A stretch of 64,000 nt of DNA from positions 930,001-994,000 of the forward strand of contig OY969108.1 in the NCBI GenBank assembly GCA_963697965.1. The letters are read 5' to 3'. The notes under the pieces were generated by a model. The model searched no databases and had not been told where the DNA came from. It saw nothing but the letters and a program-made list of their open reading frames with translations. The translations under genes were made by a program, and so were the position numbers. This DNA is from JAPLJC01 sp963697965. GTDB taxonomy: Bacteria > Desulfobacterota > Desulfobaccia > Desulfobaccales > 0-14-0-80-60-11. Shown here piece by piece: positions 26,813 through 36,099 of this stretch; position 1 is the stretch's first letter, and each line of letters starts with the position of its first letter.

Positions 26813-27694
26813 ATGAGTTTGCTGCTGCAGGCGTTGGTCGGCGGTTTGCTTCTGGGCGGCATCTATGCGCTCATCGCCATCGGCATGACCCTGATCATGG
26901 GCGTGATGCGAATCATCAATCTTGCCCATGGCGCCTTGATGGTGATGGGGATGTATATCTCCTACGCTCTTTTCAAACACTTTGGGTTAAACGTCTATCT
27001 GGGTATCTTCGTGGCGGTTCCCGCCCTTTTTTTCGTAGGTTATATCCTGCAAAGGTTCATTATCAGGCGCGTTACCGAGATCGAAACAGTCTTGCCTGAG
27101 ACCCAGGTGCTGCTGACCCTGGCTATAGGCCTGGCCATCATCGAACTCTTGCGGACTATCTTCACCTCCAACTATCAGACCGTGGAAATCCCCGGCGTTT
27201 CCGACAATGCCTTCTACTTCGCCGGCATCTCCATGAGTTATGCGATGGTGATAGGCTTTGCCGGCGCCCTGATCCTGATAGCCGGCCTCCATTTTTTTCT
27301 CACCGGAACCGATCTCGGGAGGTCGATCCGGGCCACGGCCCAGGACTCAGAAGCCGCGAGGTACATGGGGGTAAATACCAGACATGTGACTTGTATCACC
27401 TTTGGCCTCGGTTCGGCTCTGGCCGCTGCCGGAGGCATATTGCTGCTACCCGCCTATTATCTTTATCCCGCGGTTGGCAATGCCTTTACCCTCAAGGCGT
27501 TTATCATCACCATCCTGGGGGGGATGGGAAGCACGGTCGGGGCGATTACCGGGGGGGTCTTGCTCGGGATCGTCGAGTCCCTGGCCGCAACCTACTGGAG
27601 CATGGGATATCAGGACCTCGTGGGATTAGTCATATTCCTCCTGGTGCTGGTGTTCCTGCCCGGCGGTCTGCAAACCTTGTTCAAGAGGAAGTGA
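26813..27694 (+). CDS. livH: Branched-chain-type ABC transporter permease (LivH family)
   Basis: A 293-residue inner-membrane permease with about eight helices; MSLLLQALVGGLLLGGIYALIAIGMTLIMGVMRIINLAHG is the LivH N-terminus. Start chosen at this ATG because the sequence before it has no family match; AGGAGG lies 12 bases upstream. The EAA-like loop SIRATAQDSEAARYMGVNTRHV contacts the ATPase. Its last base is shared with the ATG of the next permease. Confidence 0.88.
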   Translation: MSLLLQALVGGLLLGGIYALIAIGMTLIMGVMRIINLAHGALMVMGMYISYALFKHFGLNVYLGIFVAVPALFFVGYILQRFIIRRVTEIETVLPETQVLLTLAIGLAIIELLRTIFTSNYQTVEIPGVSDNAFYFAGISMSYAMVIGFAGALILIAGLHFFLTGTDLGRSIRATAQDSEAARYMGVNTRHVTCITFGLGSALAAAGGILLLPAYYLYPAVGNAFTLKAFIITILGGMGSTVGAITGGVLLGIVESLAATYWSMGYQDLVGLVIFLLVLVFLPGGLQTLFKRK

Positions 27695-28704
27695 TGGGAA
27701 GGGAGCCGATAAAGTACATCATTCCGGGGATCATTGCCGTCGCCCTGCCATTCGTACTCCCGGGATATTACGTGCACATGCTGATCCTGGTGCTGCTGTG
27801 GATTACCCTGGCTACGTCTTGGAATCTGCTGGGGGGTTATGCCGGGCAGGTATCCTTCGGTCACGCCCTCTTTTTCGGCCTGGGGGCTTACGGCGGCGGC
27901 CTTCTCTTCTACTTCTTCGGAATCTCTACCTGGTGGGGTATGCTGGTAGGCCCCATCTGGGCCGTGATCGTGGCCATCCCCATCGGCTTGATCACCTTCC
28001 GGCTGAGGGGGCCTTATTTTGCCCTGGCCATGTTGGCGGTGGCCGAAGTCGCCAGAATCATCTTCAACAGTTGGACCTCGTTTTCCAACGGCGCCGTCGG
28101 TATCATGATCTCGCGTACCTGGGGAGGAAATAAGCTGCCCTATTACGCCATCATCCTGGCGATCGCCGGTCTGGCGCTTTACGTTACCAGGCGCCTGGTG
28201 CGCTCCAAGTTCGGTTACTATTTCCTTTCCATTAGAGAGGATCAGGATGCCGCCGAAGCCCTGGGGATCCCTTCGACCAAATACAAGTTATACGCCCTCA
28301 TACCCAGCGTCTTTTTTACGGCTCTGGCCGGCGCCTTCTATATGAACTATATGGCCTTTATTCAGCCGGATGTGGTCTTCGACCTCACCGACATCTCCAT
28401 CATGATGATCCTCTGCGTGATGCTGGGGGGCGCCGGGACGCAGTGGGGGCCTGCCCTGGGAGCCACCGTCTACGTTCTTTTGGCCGAGTGCTTCCGAACA
28501 ATTCCCGTGATCAAGGAAGTCCACCTGCTGGCCTTTGCAATCATCATCATCGGCATCATCATGTTCTTGCCGGATGGAATTGTCGGCAGCTGGGACAAAG
28601 TGAGCCGGTGCTTTGCAAGGCCAAAGGCGGCGGCGGCCGGCGCTGCCGGCCAGTATGAACCGGGCCCGGAAGCGAAAGAGGGGTTGAGAAAGCCTGAGGC
28701 ATAA
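27694..28704 (+). CDS. livM: Branched-chain-type ABC transporter permease (LivM family)
   Basis: A 336-residue permease starting at the ATG overlapping the livH stop (TGATG). Typical motifs are WNLLGGYAGQVSFGHALFFGLGAY, RLRGPYFALAMLAVAE and the EAA-like SIREDQDAAEALGIPSTKYKL. A Pro/Ala/Glu-rich tail of about 35 residues ends the protein. It forms the channel together with LivH. Confidence 0.88.
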   Translation: MGREPIKYIIPGIIAVALPFVLPGYYVHMLILVLLWITLATSWNLLGGYAGQVSFGHALFFGLGAYGGGLLFYFFGISTWWGMLVGPIWAVIVAIPIGLITFRLRGPYFALAMLAVAEVARIIFNSWTSFSNGAVGIMISRTWGGNKLPYYAIILAIAGLALYVTRRLVRSKFGYYFLSIREDQDAAEALGIPSTKYKLYALIPSVFFTALAGAFYMNYMAFIQPDVVFDLTDISIMMILCVMLGGAGTQWGPALGATVYVLLAECFRTIPVIKEVHLLAFAIIIIGIIMFLPDGIVGSWDKVSRCFARPKAAAAGAAGQYEPGPEAKEGLRKPEA

Positions 28705-28706
28705 TT

Positions 28707-29441
28707 ATGAGTTTCTTTGAGATTAAGGGGCTGGCCAAGTCCTTTGGGGGCCTCATGGCGCTTTATGATATCAACCTGTCCATCGAGAAGGGGGAAATCG
28801 TGGGACTGATCGGCCCCAATGGCTCCGGCAAGACCACCCTTTTCAACTGCATCAGCAATTTCTGCACGCCGGACCATGGCCAGATCTTGTTTAAGGGTCA
28901 ACGCATCGATGGATTTCCCACTCACCAGATCTGCAAGATGGGGATTGCCAGGACCTTTCAGATCGTCAAGCCCTTAAAGCGGCTCACGGTTCTCGATAAT
29001 GTCATGGCAGGAGCTTTTCTGCACACGAACGATGAGAAACAGGCCAGGGAAAAGTCCCTCTCGGTCCTCGAATTCTGTGAACTGAGCCACCGCAAGGATA
29101 TGCTCGGGAAGGATCTACCCATCGCCGACAAGAAGCGCATGGAAATGGCCAGGGCGCTGGCCAGCGACCCGGAACTGCTCCTGCTCGATGAAACGGCTGC
29201 CGGGCTCAACCTCAAAGAGATAGAAAGGATGCTCGAGATCGTCATGAAGATCAGGCAGTCCGGGATAACCTGCCTGGTGGTCGAGCACGTGTTGAAATTT
29301 CTCATGGGGGTTTCCGACCGGGTCATGTGCATAAATTTCGGCCAGGAGATCGTAACGGGAAAGCCGCAGGAGGTCATGAGCCACCCGGAGGTGATCGCCG
29401 CCTATCTTGGAGCTGAGTATGCTAAAGGTCGACTCCATTGA
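28707..29441 (+). CDS. livG: Branched-chain-type ABC transporter ATPase (LivG family) with degenerate signature
   Basis: A 244-residue ATPase. Walker A is GPNGSGKTT and Walker B LLLLDETAAGLN, where the usual DEP is DET. The ABC signature, normally LSxGQ or LxYGxxRR, reads LPIADKKRMEMARAL. The switch His is in LVVEHVLKF. LivG-subfamily proteins vary here, so function is probably kept. It begins 2 bases after livM and overlaps livF by 23 bases. Confidence 0.85.
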   Translation: MSFFEIKGLAKSFGGLMALYDINLSIEKGEIVGLIGPNGSGKTTLFNCISNFCTPDHGQILFKGQRIDGFPTHQICKMGIARTFQIVKPLKRLTVLDNVMAGAFLHTNDEKQAREKSLSVLEFCELSHRKDMLGKDLPIADKKRMEMARALASDPELLLLDETAAGLNLKEIERMLEIVMKIRQSGITCLVVEHVLKFLMGVSDRVMCINFGQEIVTGKPQEVMSHPEVIAAYLGAEYAKGRLH

Positions 29442-30123
29442 CGTTTACTATGGAGACGTGAAGGCGCTCCGCAGTGTCTCCTTCTCGGTGCAGCCGGGAG
29501 AGGTCGTCGCCCTGCTCGGGCCCAACGGCGCCGGCAAGACGACCACCTTGAACGCCATCTCCGGGTTGCTCAGGCCAGTTAAGGGGAAAATTTATTTTGA
29601 AGGCCAGGAGATTTCCCGAACCCCTGATTACGCCATGGCAGGCTTGGGAATCGCCCATGTGCCCGAAGGCAGAAGGCTTTTTCCTGACATGACAGTTTTG
29701 GAAAACCTCGAAATGGGTTCGTTTATCCCTGAGGTCAGGGCGAAGCGGCAGGATTCCCTGGAAATGGCTTTCAGCCTGTTCCCAAGGCTCAAGGAGCGTA
29801 TTTCCCAGAAGGCCGGAACCCTTAGCGGGGGCGAAGCACAAATGTTGGCCATCGCCAGGGGGCTAATGACTCGACCGAGGCTGATGCTGATGGATGAACC
29901 CTCCTTAGGCCTTTCTCCCCTGCTGGTGTCAAGGCTATTCGAGATTATCGATCAAATTAACCGGGAGGGCATAACCATCCTGTTAGTCGAGCAAAATGTG
30001 GTGCACGCTCTCAAGCATTCAAGCCGCGCTTACATCATGGAGACGGGGAGCGTCGTCCTTAAGGGGACCAGTGAGGAACTGATCGACAACGACCACATAA
30101 AGGAAGCCTACCTGGGAGTTTGA
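29419..30123 (+). CDS. livF: Branched-chain-type ABC transporter ATPase (LivF family)
   Basis: A 234-residue ATPase with canonical motifs: Walker A GPNGAGKTTT, signature TLSGGEAQMLAIARGL, Walker B LMLMDEPSLGLS and switch His region LLVEQNV. The ATG at 29419 follows GGAGCTGAGT and matches the family start (MLKVDSIDVYYGDVKAL). It pairs with LivG and closes the transporter set of binding protein, two permeases and two ATPases. Confidence 0.9.
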   Translation: MLKVDSIDVYYGDVKALRSVSFSVQPGEVVALLGPNGAGKTTTLNAISGLLRPVKGKIYFEGQEISRTPDYAMAGLGIAHVPEGRRLFPDMTVLENLEMGSFIPEVRAKRQDSLEMAFSLFPRLKERISQKAGTLSGGEAQMLAIARGLMTRPRLMLMDEPSLGLSPLLVSRLFEIIDQINREGITILLVEQNVVHALKHSSRAYIMETGSVVLKGTSEELIDNDHIKEAYLGV

Positions 30124-30219
30124 TGCGGCGCTGGCAATCCCGGTCAGAGCCTGGCGCCGGATAGGGGGCCAGGTCTGGCCGGGGAAAATTTCCCGGCGGC
30201 TAAGATTAAGGAGGAAGAA

Positions 30220-30927
30220 ATGGACTTGGAAAAGCAAATAGGGGAGGTCGCTAGCCTTTGGGGTGCGGATTTTTTCGGCATTGCCGACTTATCCCCTGCC
30301 CGCGACGCCATCCTCGAACAAGGCGGCACGGAAATCGCCGCATATCCGCGCTCCATCTCAGTTGGGGTTGGCCTGCTTCATCCAATAGTAAACGAGTTAT
30401 GGCCACGACCCACCCGCGCCGCCAAAATCAGTTATCGCTCCCACTGTTACGACATAATCAATGTGCGCCTTGACCAGATAACCTCCCGTTTAGGAAGCGT
30501 CTTGCAGCAAAAGGGGTACCAGGCCTACCCGGTGGCGGCGTCGAGGAGAGTGGATAAAGACCGGATCTGCGGGGTTTTTTCTCACAAATTGGCCGCCCAC
30601 TTGGCTGGATTGGGGTGGATAGGGAAGAACTGTCTTTTAATTACTCCGGACATGGGACCGCGGGTGCGGTGGGGGACCGTCCTGACCGACGCGCCCCTGA
30701 AAGCGACGGGGCAATCGCTGGGCGAACATTGCGGGGACTGCCGGGAGTGTGTTGACATCTGCCCGGTTAAGGCTTTCACAGGTCAACCATTTCGAGCCGG
30801 AGAACCGCGGTCAGTTCGTTTTAATGCCACTAAATGTGATCGGAACTTCGCCAAAATGCGGGAAAGAGATGCCGAAACCGAGGCGTGCGGATTGTGTTTG
30901 TATGTATGCCCTCATGGAAGACGCTAA
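30220..30927 (+). CDS. Double-cluster Fe-S protein of the epoxyqueuosine reductase (QueG)-like family
   Basis: A 235-residue protein. The N-terminal half has QueG-like features (GADFFGIADLSPAR, SHKLAAHLAGLGWIGKNCLLITP, RVRWGTVLTDAPL), and the C-terminal half has two cluster motifs, CGDCRECVDICPVKAF and CGLCLYVCP. It lacks the HEAT-repeat extension of true QueG and is shorter, so a role in electron transfer or as a reductive activator is more likely than queuosine synthesis. It lies between the ABC transporter and the MmgE/PrpD gene, in the same direction. Confidence 0.7.
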   Translation: MDLEKQIGEVASLWGADFFGIADLSPARDAILEQGGTEIAAYPRSISVGVGLLHPIVNELWPRPTRAAKISYRSHCYDIINVRLDQITSRLGSVLQQKGYQAYPVAASRRVDKDRICGVFSHKLAAHLAGLGWIGKNCLLITPDMGPRVRWGTVLTDAPLKATGQSLGEHCGDCRECVDICPVKAFTGQPFRAGEPRSVRFNATKCDRNFAKMRERDAETEACGLCLYVCPHGRR

Positions 30928-30966
30928 GATCTCCCAGGTGGAACCGGCCTGGTCAGGAGAGCAGGT

Positions 30967-32313
30967 ATGCTGAGTCGGCAATTAGCTGAGTTTATCGAAG
31001 GTGTGCACTACGAGGAGCTACCGCCGGAAACCCTCCGGCTGGCCCGGCTGTCCTTGCTGGACTGGCTCGGGTCGGCGTTGGGCGGCGGCAGAGAGAAACC
31101 GGCGGTGATGGCGCTGCGGGTATTGGGCGCCCAGGGAGGCTCATCCCAGGCAACGCTTATACCTGCCGGAGAAAAAACCTCGGCCCTAAACGCCGCCCTG
31201 GGAAACGGCATTGCCTCCCACATCCTGGAACTCGATGACGTACACCGCGGATCCATTGTTCACGCCGGCGCCGCGGTCATGCCGGCGGCCCTGGCTACCG
31301 CGGAAATGCTTCACGCCAAAGGCCGGAAGCTCATCGAAGCCATCGTGGCCGGCTACGAAGTGGCGATCCGGATCGGTGAAGCTGTGTCTCCTTCCCACTA
31401 TTGGTACTGGCATAATACGGGAACCTGCGGCACCTTCGGGGCCTGCGCCGCCGCGGGCAAACTTCTCGGCCTCGGCCCGGAGCAGCTGGTTTGGGCCCTG
31501 GGGAATGCCGGCACCCAGGCCGCCGGGCTTTGGGAATTCCTGGCGGACGGCGCCATGTCCAAACACTTGCATCCTGGCAAGGCGGCCCAAAACGGACTTC
31601 TGGCAGCTTTGCTCGCCAAGGAGGGGTTCACCGGCGCTGCAGCGATCCTGGAAGGCGAGAAAGGCTTTTGCCGGGCCATGGCTCCTGAGTTCAACCTGGC
31701 GCTGATTACCGACTCCCTGGGTAAACCCCCTTACCGAATTGAGGGCAACTCCTTCAAGATTCACTCTTCCTGCCGTCATACCCACCCTGCCGTCAACATC
31801 GTCCTCGATCTATCGGCCCGTCATCATATCAGTCCGGCGCAGGTTGCCGGCCTGGAGGTGCGAACCTACCAGGTGGCCCTCGACATTACCAGCAACTTTG
31901 ATCCGCAAACGATCTACGCGGCGAAGTTCAGCCTGCCTTTCTGCGCAGCGCTGGCCCTGGCGAAGGGGTCCTGCGGACTCGAAGATTTTAGCGAAGAGAA
32001 CCTGCGCAATCCGGAAATCCGGGATCTCATGGGGCGAGTGCGGCTCGTCAAAGATGCGCGCCTCGATTCTCTCCATCCTGTTAAGTGGCCTGCATTGGTA
32101 ACGCTGACGATGACGTCGGGTGAGGTTCACCAGGGCCGGACGGACTTCCCCCTGGGTGATCCTGAAAATCCTGCCAGTGATGCCATGCTGATAGCCAAGT
32201 TTCGCCGGCTAGCCTCTAAGGCGTGGGCTAAACCGGAAGTGGAGGCCCTCTTGGCCCGTGTCCTTAGTCTGGAGAAGCTGGAAGATGCCGCCGGGTTATG
32301 CAAGCGCGCCTGA
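30967..32313 (+). CDS. MmgE/PrpD family protein
   Basis: A 448-residue enzyme of the family that includes 2-methylcitrate dehydratase and cis-aconitate decarboxylase. Signature segments: LSLLDWLGSALGG, ALGNGIASHILELDDVH, GTFGACAAAGKLLGL, KHLHPGKAAQNGLLAALLA and FKIHSSCRHTHPAVN. Such enzymes add or remove water, or decarboxylate, at tricarboxylic or branched dicarboxylic acids. It ends the first half of the cluster. Its stop codon lies inside a 48-bp sequence that recurs 5.8 kb downstream, where a PrpD-like tail is also seen. Confidence 0.85.
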   Translation: MLSRQLAEFIEGVHYEELPPETLRLARLSLLDWLGSALGGGREKPAVMALRVLGAQGGSSQATLIPAGEKTSALNAALGNGIASHILELDDVHRGSIVHAGAAVMPAALATAEMLHAKGRKLIEAIVAGYEVAIRIGEAVSPSHYWYWHNTGTCGTFGACAAAGKLLGLGPEQLVWALGNAGTQAAGLWEFLADGAMSKHLHPGKAAQNGLLAALLAKEGFTGAAAILEGEKGFCRAMAPEFNLALITDSLGKPPYRIEGNSFKIHSSCRHTHPAVNIVLDLSARHHISPAQVAGLEVRTYQVALDITSNFDPQTIYAAKFSLPFCAALALAKGSCGLEDFSEENLRNPEIRDLMGRVRLVKDARLDSLHPVKWPALVTLTMTSGEVHQGRTDFPLGDPENPASDAMLIAKFRRLASKAWAKPEVEALLARVLSLEKLEDAAGLCKRA

Positions 32314-32348
32314 GGCGACAGCTATCTTGCCTCGTTTCCATTAAGCCT
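32301..32348 (+). repeat. Left flanking direct repeat of the AT-rich island
   Basis: 48 bp beginning in the last codons of the PrpD gene (CAAGCGCGCCTGAGGCGA) and ending ...CGTTTCCATTAAGCCT. It matches 38127-38174 without gaps at 40 of 48 positions. The two copies bracket five genes of clearly lower GC. Confidence 0.75.
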
Positions 32349-32450
32349 CCTACATTATTATGATTTCCTCCCCAGTTGTGGAAATCTATCCGCGCCACCA
32401 ATTCTATTTAAGAATTTTTCACAAATAATTTGGCCCAATGGATATTTCTC

Positions 32451-32490
32451 TTGACAAAAAAACGAACGGGGAGGTAGTATGACCTCATAC
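32451..32490 (+). promoter_or_regulatory. Promoter with overlapping palindromic operator for the GntR gene
   Basis: TTGACA (32451-32456), an 18-base spacer and TAGTAT (32475-32480). A perfect palindrome GTATGA-CC-TCATAC (32477-32490) overlaps the -10, the size and composition expected for a FadR/FCD-type GntR repressor, so autoregulation is likely. It is about 95 bases before the start codon. Confidence 0.55.
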
Positions 32491-32582
32491 CACATACCAT
32501 TAGAATCCATCAATCATCGTTAAAGACACAATGAATTACCTATCTTAAGAGTGACGAAGCACAAGGAATTGGGTAGAAAATC

Positions 32583-33308
32583 ATGCCGAAGGAAAGGAAA
32601 ATCAAATTTAAGCAGGTTAAAGAAGCGCAACAGCTCCCCGCCAAAATTGTTGCCCAGATCAAGGCAATGGTGGCAGAGGGCAATCTTCAACCTGGAGATA
32701 AACTGCCTCCTGAGAGAGAATTTGCCCCTATCTTAGGAATTAGCCGAACTCCTCTTAGAGAGGCTTTAAAAGTGCTTGCTGCAATGGGCCTGGTTAAGAG
32801 CATTCACGGAAAGGGTGTATTTATTGAGCATCAGAGTAATGTCAGTGATTTGTCCTCTCTGACTTCTTTGATTCTCCCCTCTGACCCGGAAATGATTTCG
32901 GACATCTTCCAGATTAGGAAAGTGATGGAACAGCTTGCCGTTGAGTTGGCGGTACAAAGGTGCAATGTTGATGAAATCGAGAAACTTACCTTAGAAGTAG
33001 AAGATATTAGAAAGTCTACAAACAATTCTATGTTCAGTCTAATAAAGTTTTATGAACATGACTATCGGTTCCATGTTTTATTAGCTAAGGCCACACATAA
33101 TGCCTTGATTGAATCGATCATGAAAACCGTCATGCGACATTGTGCAGAATGTCGGCGGAGAACACTTCGAAAGGAATATCGCCCATATTCGTCTATAGAT
33201 GAGCATTTAAAAATCGTCGAGGCAATTTCGAAAAGAGATTTAGAATCTGCCCGTAAGGCCATTACCGAACATATTAACAATGTTATAGATTACGTATTAA
33301 ATCCATAG
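32583..33308 (+). CDS. GntR family regulator, FadR/FCD subfamily
   Basis: A 241-residue regulator. Residues about 15-82 are the winged helix (LQPGDKLPPEREFAPILGISRTPLREALKVLAAMGLVKSIHGKGVFI), and residues 95-235 the FCD ligand domain with conserved Asp/His positions (FYEHDYRFHVLLAKATHN, IDEHLKIVEAI) for a metal-assisted acid ligand. AT-rich codon use differs from the upstream cluster (a 60-base line inside the gene, 33001-33060, has 15 G/C). It is the first gene of the island and probably controls the MFS transporter and following enzymes in response to a sugar acid or hydroxy acid. Confidence 0.87.
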   Translation: MPKERKIKFKQVKEAQQLPAKIVAQIKAMVAEGNLQPGDKLPPEREFAPILGISRTPLREALKVLAAMGLVKSIHGKGVFIEHQSNVSDLSSLTSLILPSDPEMISDIFQIRKVMEQLAVELAVQRCNVDEIEKLTLEVEDIRKSTNNSMFSLIKFYEHDYRFHVLLAKATHNALIESIMKTVMRHCAECRRRTLRKEYRPYSSIDEHLKIVEAISKRDLESARKAITEHINNVIDYVLNP

Positions 33309-33412
33309 TGGATAATCGTGATCATGGATTAAAGTTAAAATAATTGTAAGCCATTTTATGCTTATGGCCTGCAATAAAAAGACTGCGGCCATTTCATAAA
33401 AAGGAGCCAACT

Positions 33413-34765
33413 ATGAGCAACGCAGTGAGCAAGGGTGAGGTAAAGGACCAAGATAAGTTAAAAGGGATTCCCAAGTTTCGATGGGTGATCGGAATAATGC
33501 TTTTTCTTGGTATCACTATTCAGTCAGCGGACCGCGTAAATATAGCGGTGTGTTTGCCGGTTATCGCTAAAAACCTACGATTGGACCCCACAATGATGGG
33601 CATCTTAATATCGGCCTTCTTCTGGACCTATGTGGCCTTTAATATCCCGGGCGGTATCCTAGTGGATAAGTTGAAACCCCGGAGAACTTTCACATTAATA
33701 GGCGCATGGTGGGGAATAATGACCTTGGCGACCGGTTTATCCATTGGGTTCAAGAGCTTAATGGGTACACGCATTATGATTGGAGCAGGCGAGGCTCCCG
33801 ATTTTTCCGCAGCGGCACGCGCGGTCCGGGACTGGTTCCCAAAGCAGGAGCGCGCCACTGCCACCGCAATTTATAGCTTGGGAAATGACGGTGGCATCAT
33901 TATCGGCATGCCCTTAGCTGCATGGTTACTCTTTACATTTGGCTGGCGCGAGATTTTTTATGCTTTTGGTGCCATTAGTTTGTTGTGGGCCCTCGGTTGG
34001 TGGTGGCTTTATGATGAACCACGGAAGCATAAGAGGTTATCTAAAAAAGAATTAGATTATATTGAACATACTGATGAAATTGCAGTTCAACTCGATGCCT
34101 CTAAACTATCGACACAATCTTCAACCAATGTATCATGGTTTTCCTTATTTAAGCACCGTCAAGTATGGGGAATTACCCTCGGATATTTCTGTTATCCTTT
34201 TGTATATGCCTTCTTCTATACGTGGCTTCCCACGTACTTAGTTAAAGAACAGCACTTTTCAATTATAAAAATGGGAATTTATGGAATGCTGCCGGGTATC
34301 GCAGCTCTGGTCGGCGGCTTGATCGGCGGGTACTGGTCTGATGCCATGGTACGTCGGAACAGGAGTCTGGCGATGGCCAGAAAAATTCCTATCAGTATCG
34401 GCATGGTCGGTGGTGCCATTTCTATATTTGCAGTCGGACAGGCGAAGGACCCCTTCATGGCCGTCGCTCTTCTGTGTCTTACTGCCTTTATCATGAGGTT
34501 AGCGTTTGGATGTATTTTGACGACACCTAATGATGTTGCACCTTCAGCCAACTATGTAGGTTCGATCACCGGGATCATGGTTACGGCAGGAATGTTGGGT
34601 GGGGGAGTTATCAGCCCCATCATTACCGGCATAATTGTGACGCACACTGGGTCATTTAAGCTGGCTTTTCTAATGATGGGTATAGTCGCGCTTCTGGGTG
34701 CGGCTTCTTTCATTTTTGTCACCGGCCCCTTAAGGCCAATCTGGACGGAAGAGGAGAAGCCTTAA
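33413..34765 (+). CDS. MFS transporter, anion:cation symporter (sugar acid) family
   Basis: A 450-residue 12-helix permease. IQSADRVNIAVCLPVIAKNL, ISAFFWTYVAFNIPGGILVDKLKPRRTF and GAGEAPDFSAAARAVRDWFPKQERATA are typical of the ACS family carrying hexuronates, galactonate, glucarate or phthalate-like acids. The loop DKLKPRR is the MFS motif A. AGGAG precedes the ATG. It lies 18 bases before the enolase-superfamily gene, so uptake and dehydration of the same acid are likely. Confidence 0.87.
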   Translation: MSNAVSKGEVKDQDKLKGIPKFRWVIGIMLFLGITIQSADRVNIAVCLPVIAKNLRLDPTMMGILISAFFWTYVAFNIPGGILVDKLKPRRTFTLIGAWWGIMTLATGLSIGFKSLMGTRIMIGAGEAPDFSAAARAVRDWFPKQERATATAIYSLGNDGGIIIGMPLAAWLLFTFGWREIFYAFGAISLLWALGWWWLYDEPRKHKRLSKKELDYIEHTDEIAVQLDASKLSTQSSTNVSWFSLFKHRQVWGITLGYFCYPFVYAFFYTWLPTYLVKEQHFSIIKMGIYGMLPGIAALVGGLIGGYWSDAMVRRNRSLAMARKIPISIGMVGGAISIFAVGQAKDPFMAVALLCLTAFIMRLAFGCILTTPNDVAPSANYVGSITGIMVTAGMLGGGVISPIITGIIVTHTGSFKLAFLMMGIVALLGAASFIFVTGPLRPIWTEEEKP

Positions 34766-34782
34766 GGTAGGGGTAAAATGAA

Positions 34783-35898
34783 ATGAAAATAATAAATGTT
34801 GAGACCATCAGCCTCGCAGTTCCGTTGCAAGAACCTCTCAGTTTCTCATTCGGCCTGATGACGCACAGGAAAAGCTGCCTGGTTCACATCACGACGGACG
34901 AGGGTATCGAAGGATGGGGGGAAAGTTTTGTAAACCATCCTTACTGGGCTCTTGAGGAGCGAAAAAAAACAATAGCCAGGGCCATCGAACCCCTCTTAGT
35001 AGGAGAAAATCCTCTTGATGTCGGTCGCCTTTGGCACAAAATGTACGGGCAATTAAATACTATTGGCATTCAGGCAGGTTGTCGCGGGCAGTTAATGCAG
35101 GCAATCAGCGGCGCAGACATAGCTTTGTGGGACATCTTAGGCAAATATAAAAATATGCCGATCTACGAACTTCTCGGCGGAAAATTTATATCCGAAGCAC
35201 CGGTGTATGCCAGCGGTCTTGGTCCAAAAAACCCCGAAGTTCGGGCTGAGGCAAGCATAGAACTCGGCATCAGGGCCGTGAAAGTCAAAGTCGGATTTGG
35301 CGAGAAGACAGACGTGCGGAATATTCGTGAAACCAGAAAGGTAATCGGACCTCAAGGCAAGTTGATGATCGATGCCAATATGGGGTGGAAGCCACAAGAG
35401 GCGCTGAGAATGGCGGATATCCTATCAAAATACCGCATCGAATGGCTTGAAGAACCCTGCTCCTGTGAGGAACCCGATCACCTGGCTTATGTCACTGCCA
35501 ACAGTCCGATTCCAGTTTCGGGAGGAGAAAATGTCTACTGCCGGGATGGGTTCCGGAAGGCATTTTCCGGCAAACTGTTCCGCATTGCTCAACCCGACGT
35601 TACTAAAACCGGCGGAATTTCTGAGATGAAAATCATCTGCGACATGGCAGAAGCTTGGGGTCTACCGTGGGCTCCACATTTCTTTGGCAATGCAATTGGT
35701 CTCGCAGCAACTCTGCATCTTTTTGCGGCCTTACCAGGTGGAATTATTGTTGAACTCGATGCTACACCAAACCCTCTTTGTAGTGAACTCCTATATGACC
35801 CAATCGTAATCAAAAAGGGGGTCGTCCCAATCCCTATTGAACCGGGCCTGGGGGTTGAAGTGAATTTGGAAACTGTTAAGAGATTCCGAATCGATTAA
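34783..35898 (+). CDS. Enolase superfamily protein (mandelate racemase/muconate lactonizing type), likely acid dehydratase
   Basis: A 371-residue barrel enzyme. The second barrel strand carries KVKVGFG (K-x-K base), metal ligands are D in MIDANMGW, E in WLEEP and E in SGGEN, and the opposing His is in PWAPHFFGNA. This arrangement (KxK plus H) is that of mandelate racemase-like and many sugar acid dehydratases. Length is standard. Adjacent transporter and regulator suggest a 2-hydroxy acid substrate. Specificity cannot be read from sequence. Confidence 0.82.
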   Translation: MKIINVETISLAVPLQEPLSFSFGLMTHRKSCLVHITTDEGIEGWGESFVNHPYWALEERKKTIARAIEPLLVGENPLDVGRLWHKMYGQLNTIGIQAGCRGQLMQAISGADIALWDILGKYKNMPIYELLGGKFISEAPVYASGLGPKNPEVRAEASIELGIRAVKVKVGFGEKTDVRNIRETRKVIGPQGKLMIDANMGWKPQEALRMADILSKYRIEWLEEPCSCEEPDHLAYVTANSPIPVSGGENVYCRDGFRKAFSGKLFRIAQPDVTKTGGISEMKIICDMAEAWGLPWAPHFFGNAIGLAATLHLFAALPGGIIVELDATPNPLCSELLYDPIVIKKGVVPIPIEPGLGVEVNLETVKRFRID

Positions 35899-36099
35899 AA
35901 CGAAATTCCACTTAATACTTCATTCATATGCATGATTTCCTGCATCATCATTTCAGTGGTACTGGGGGTGACTTTGAAAGTAACTAGTGTCTCAGAAGAT
36001 TAACAGTCATAATTAACCAGAGCCTGGGAGAAAGTACTGGCTGAAACGCCCAACTTTACTGGACGTAATTTAAAACAAGATTTATTTGAGGGCGGCACA

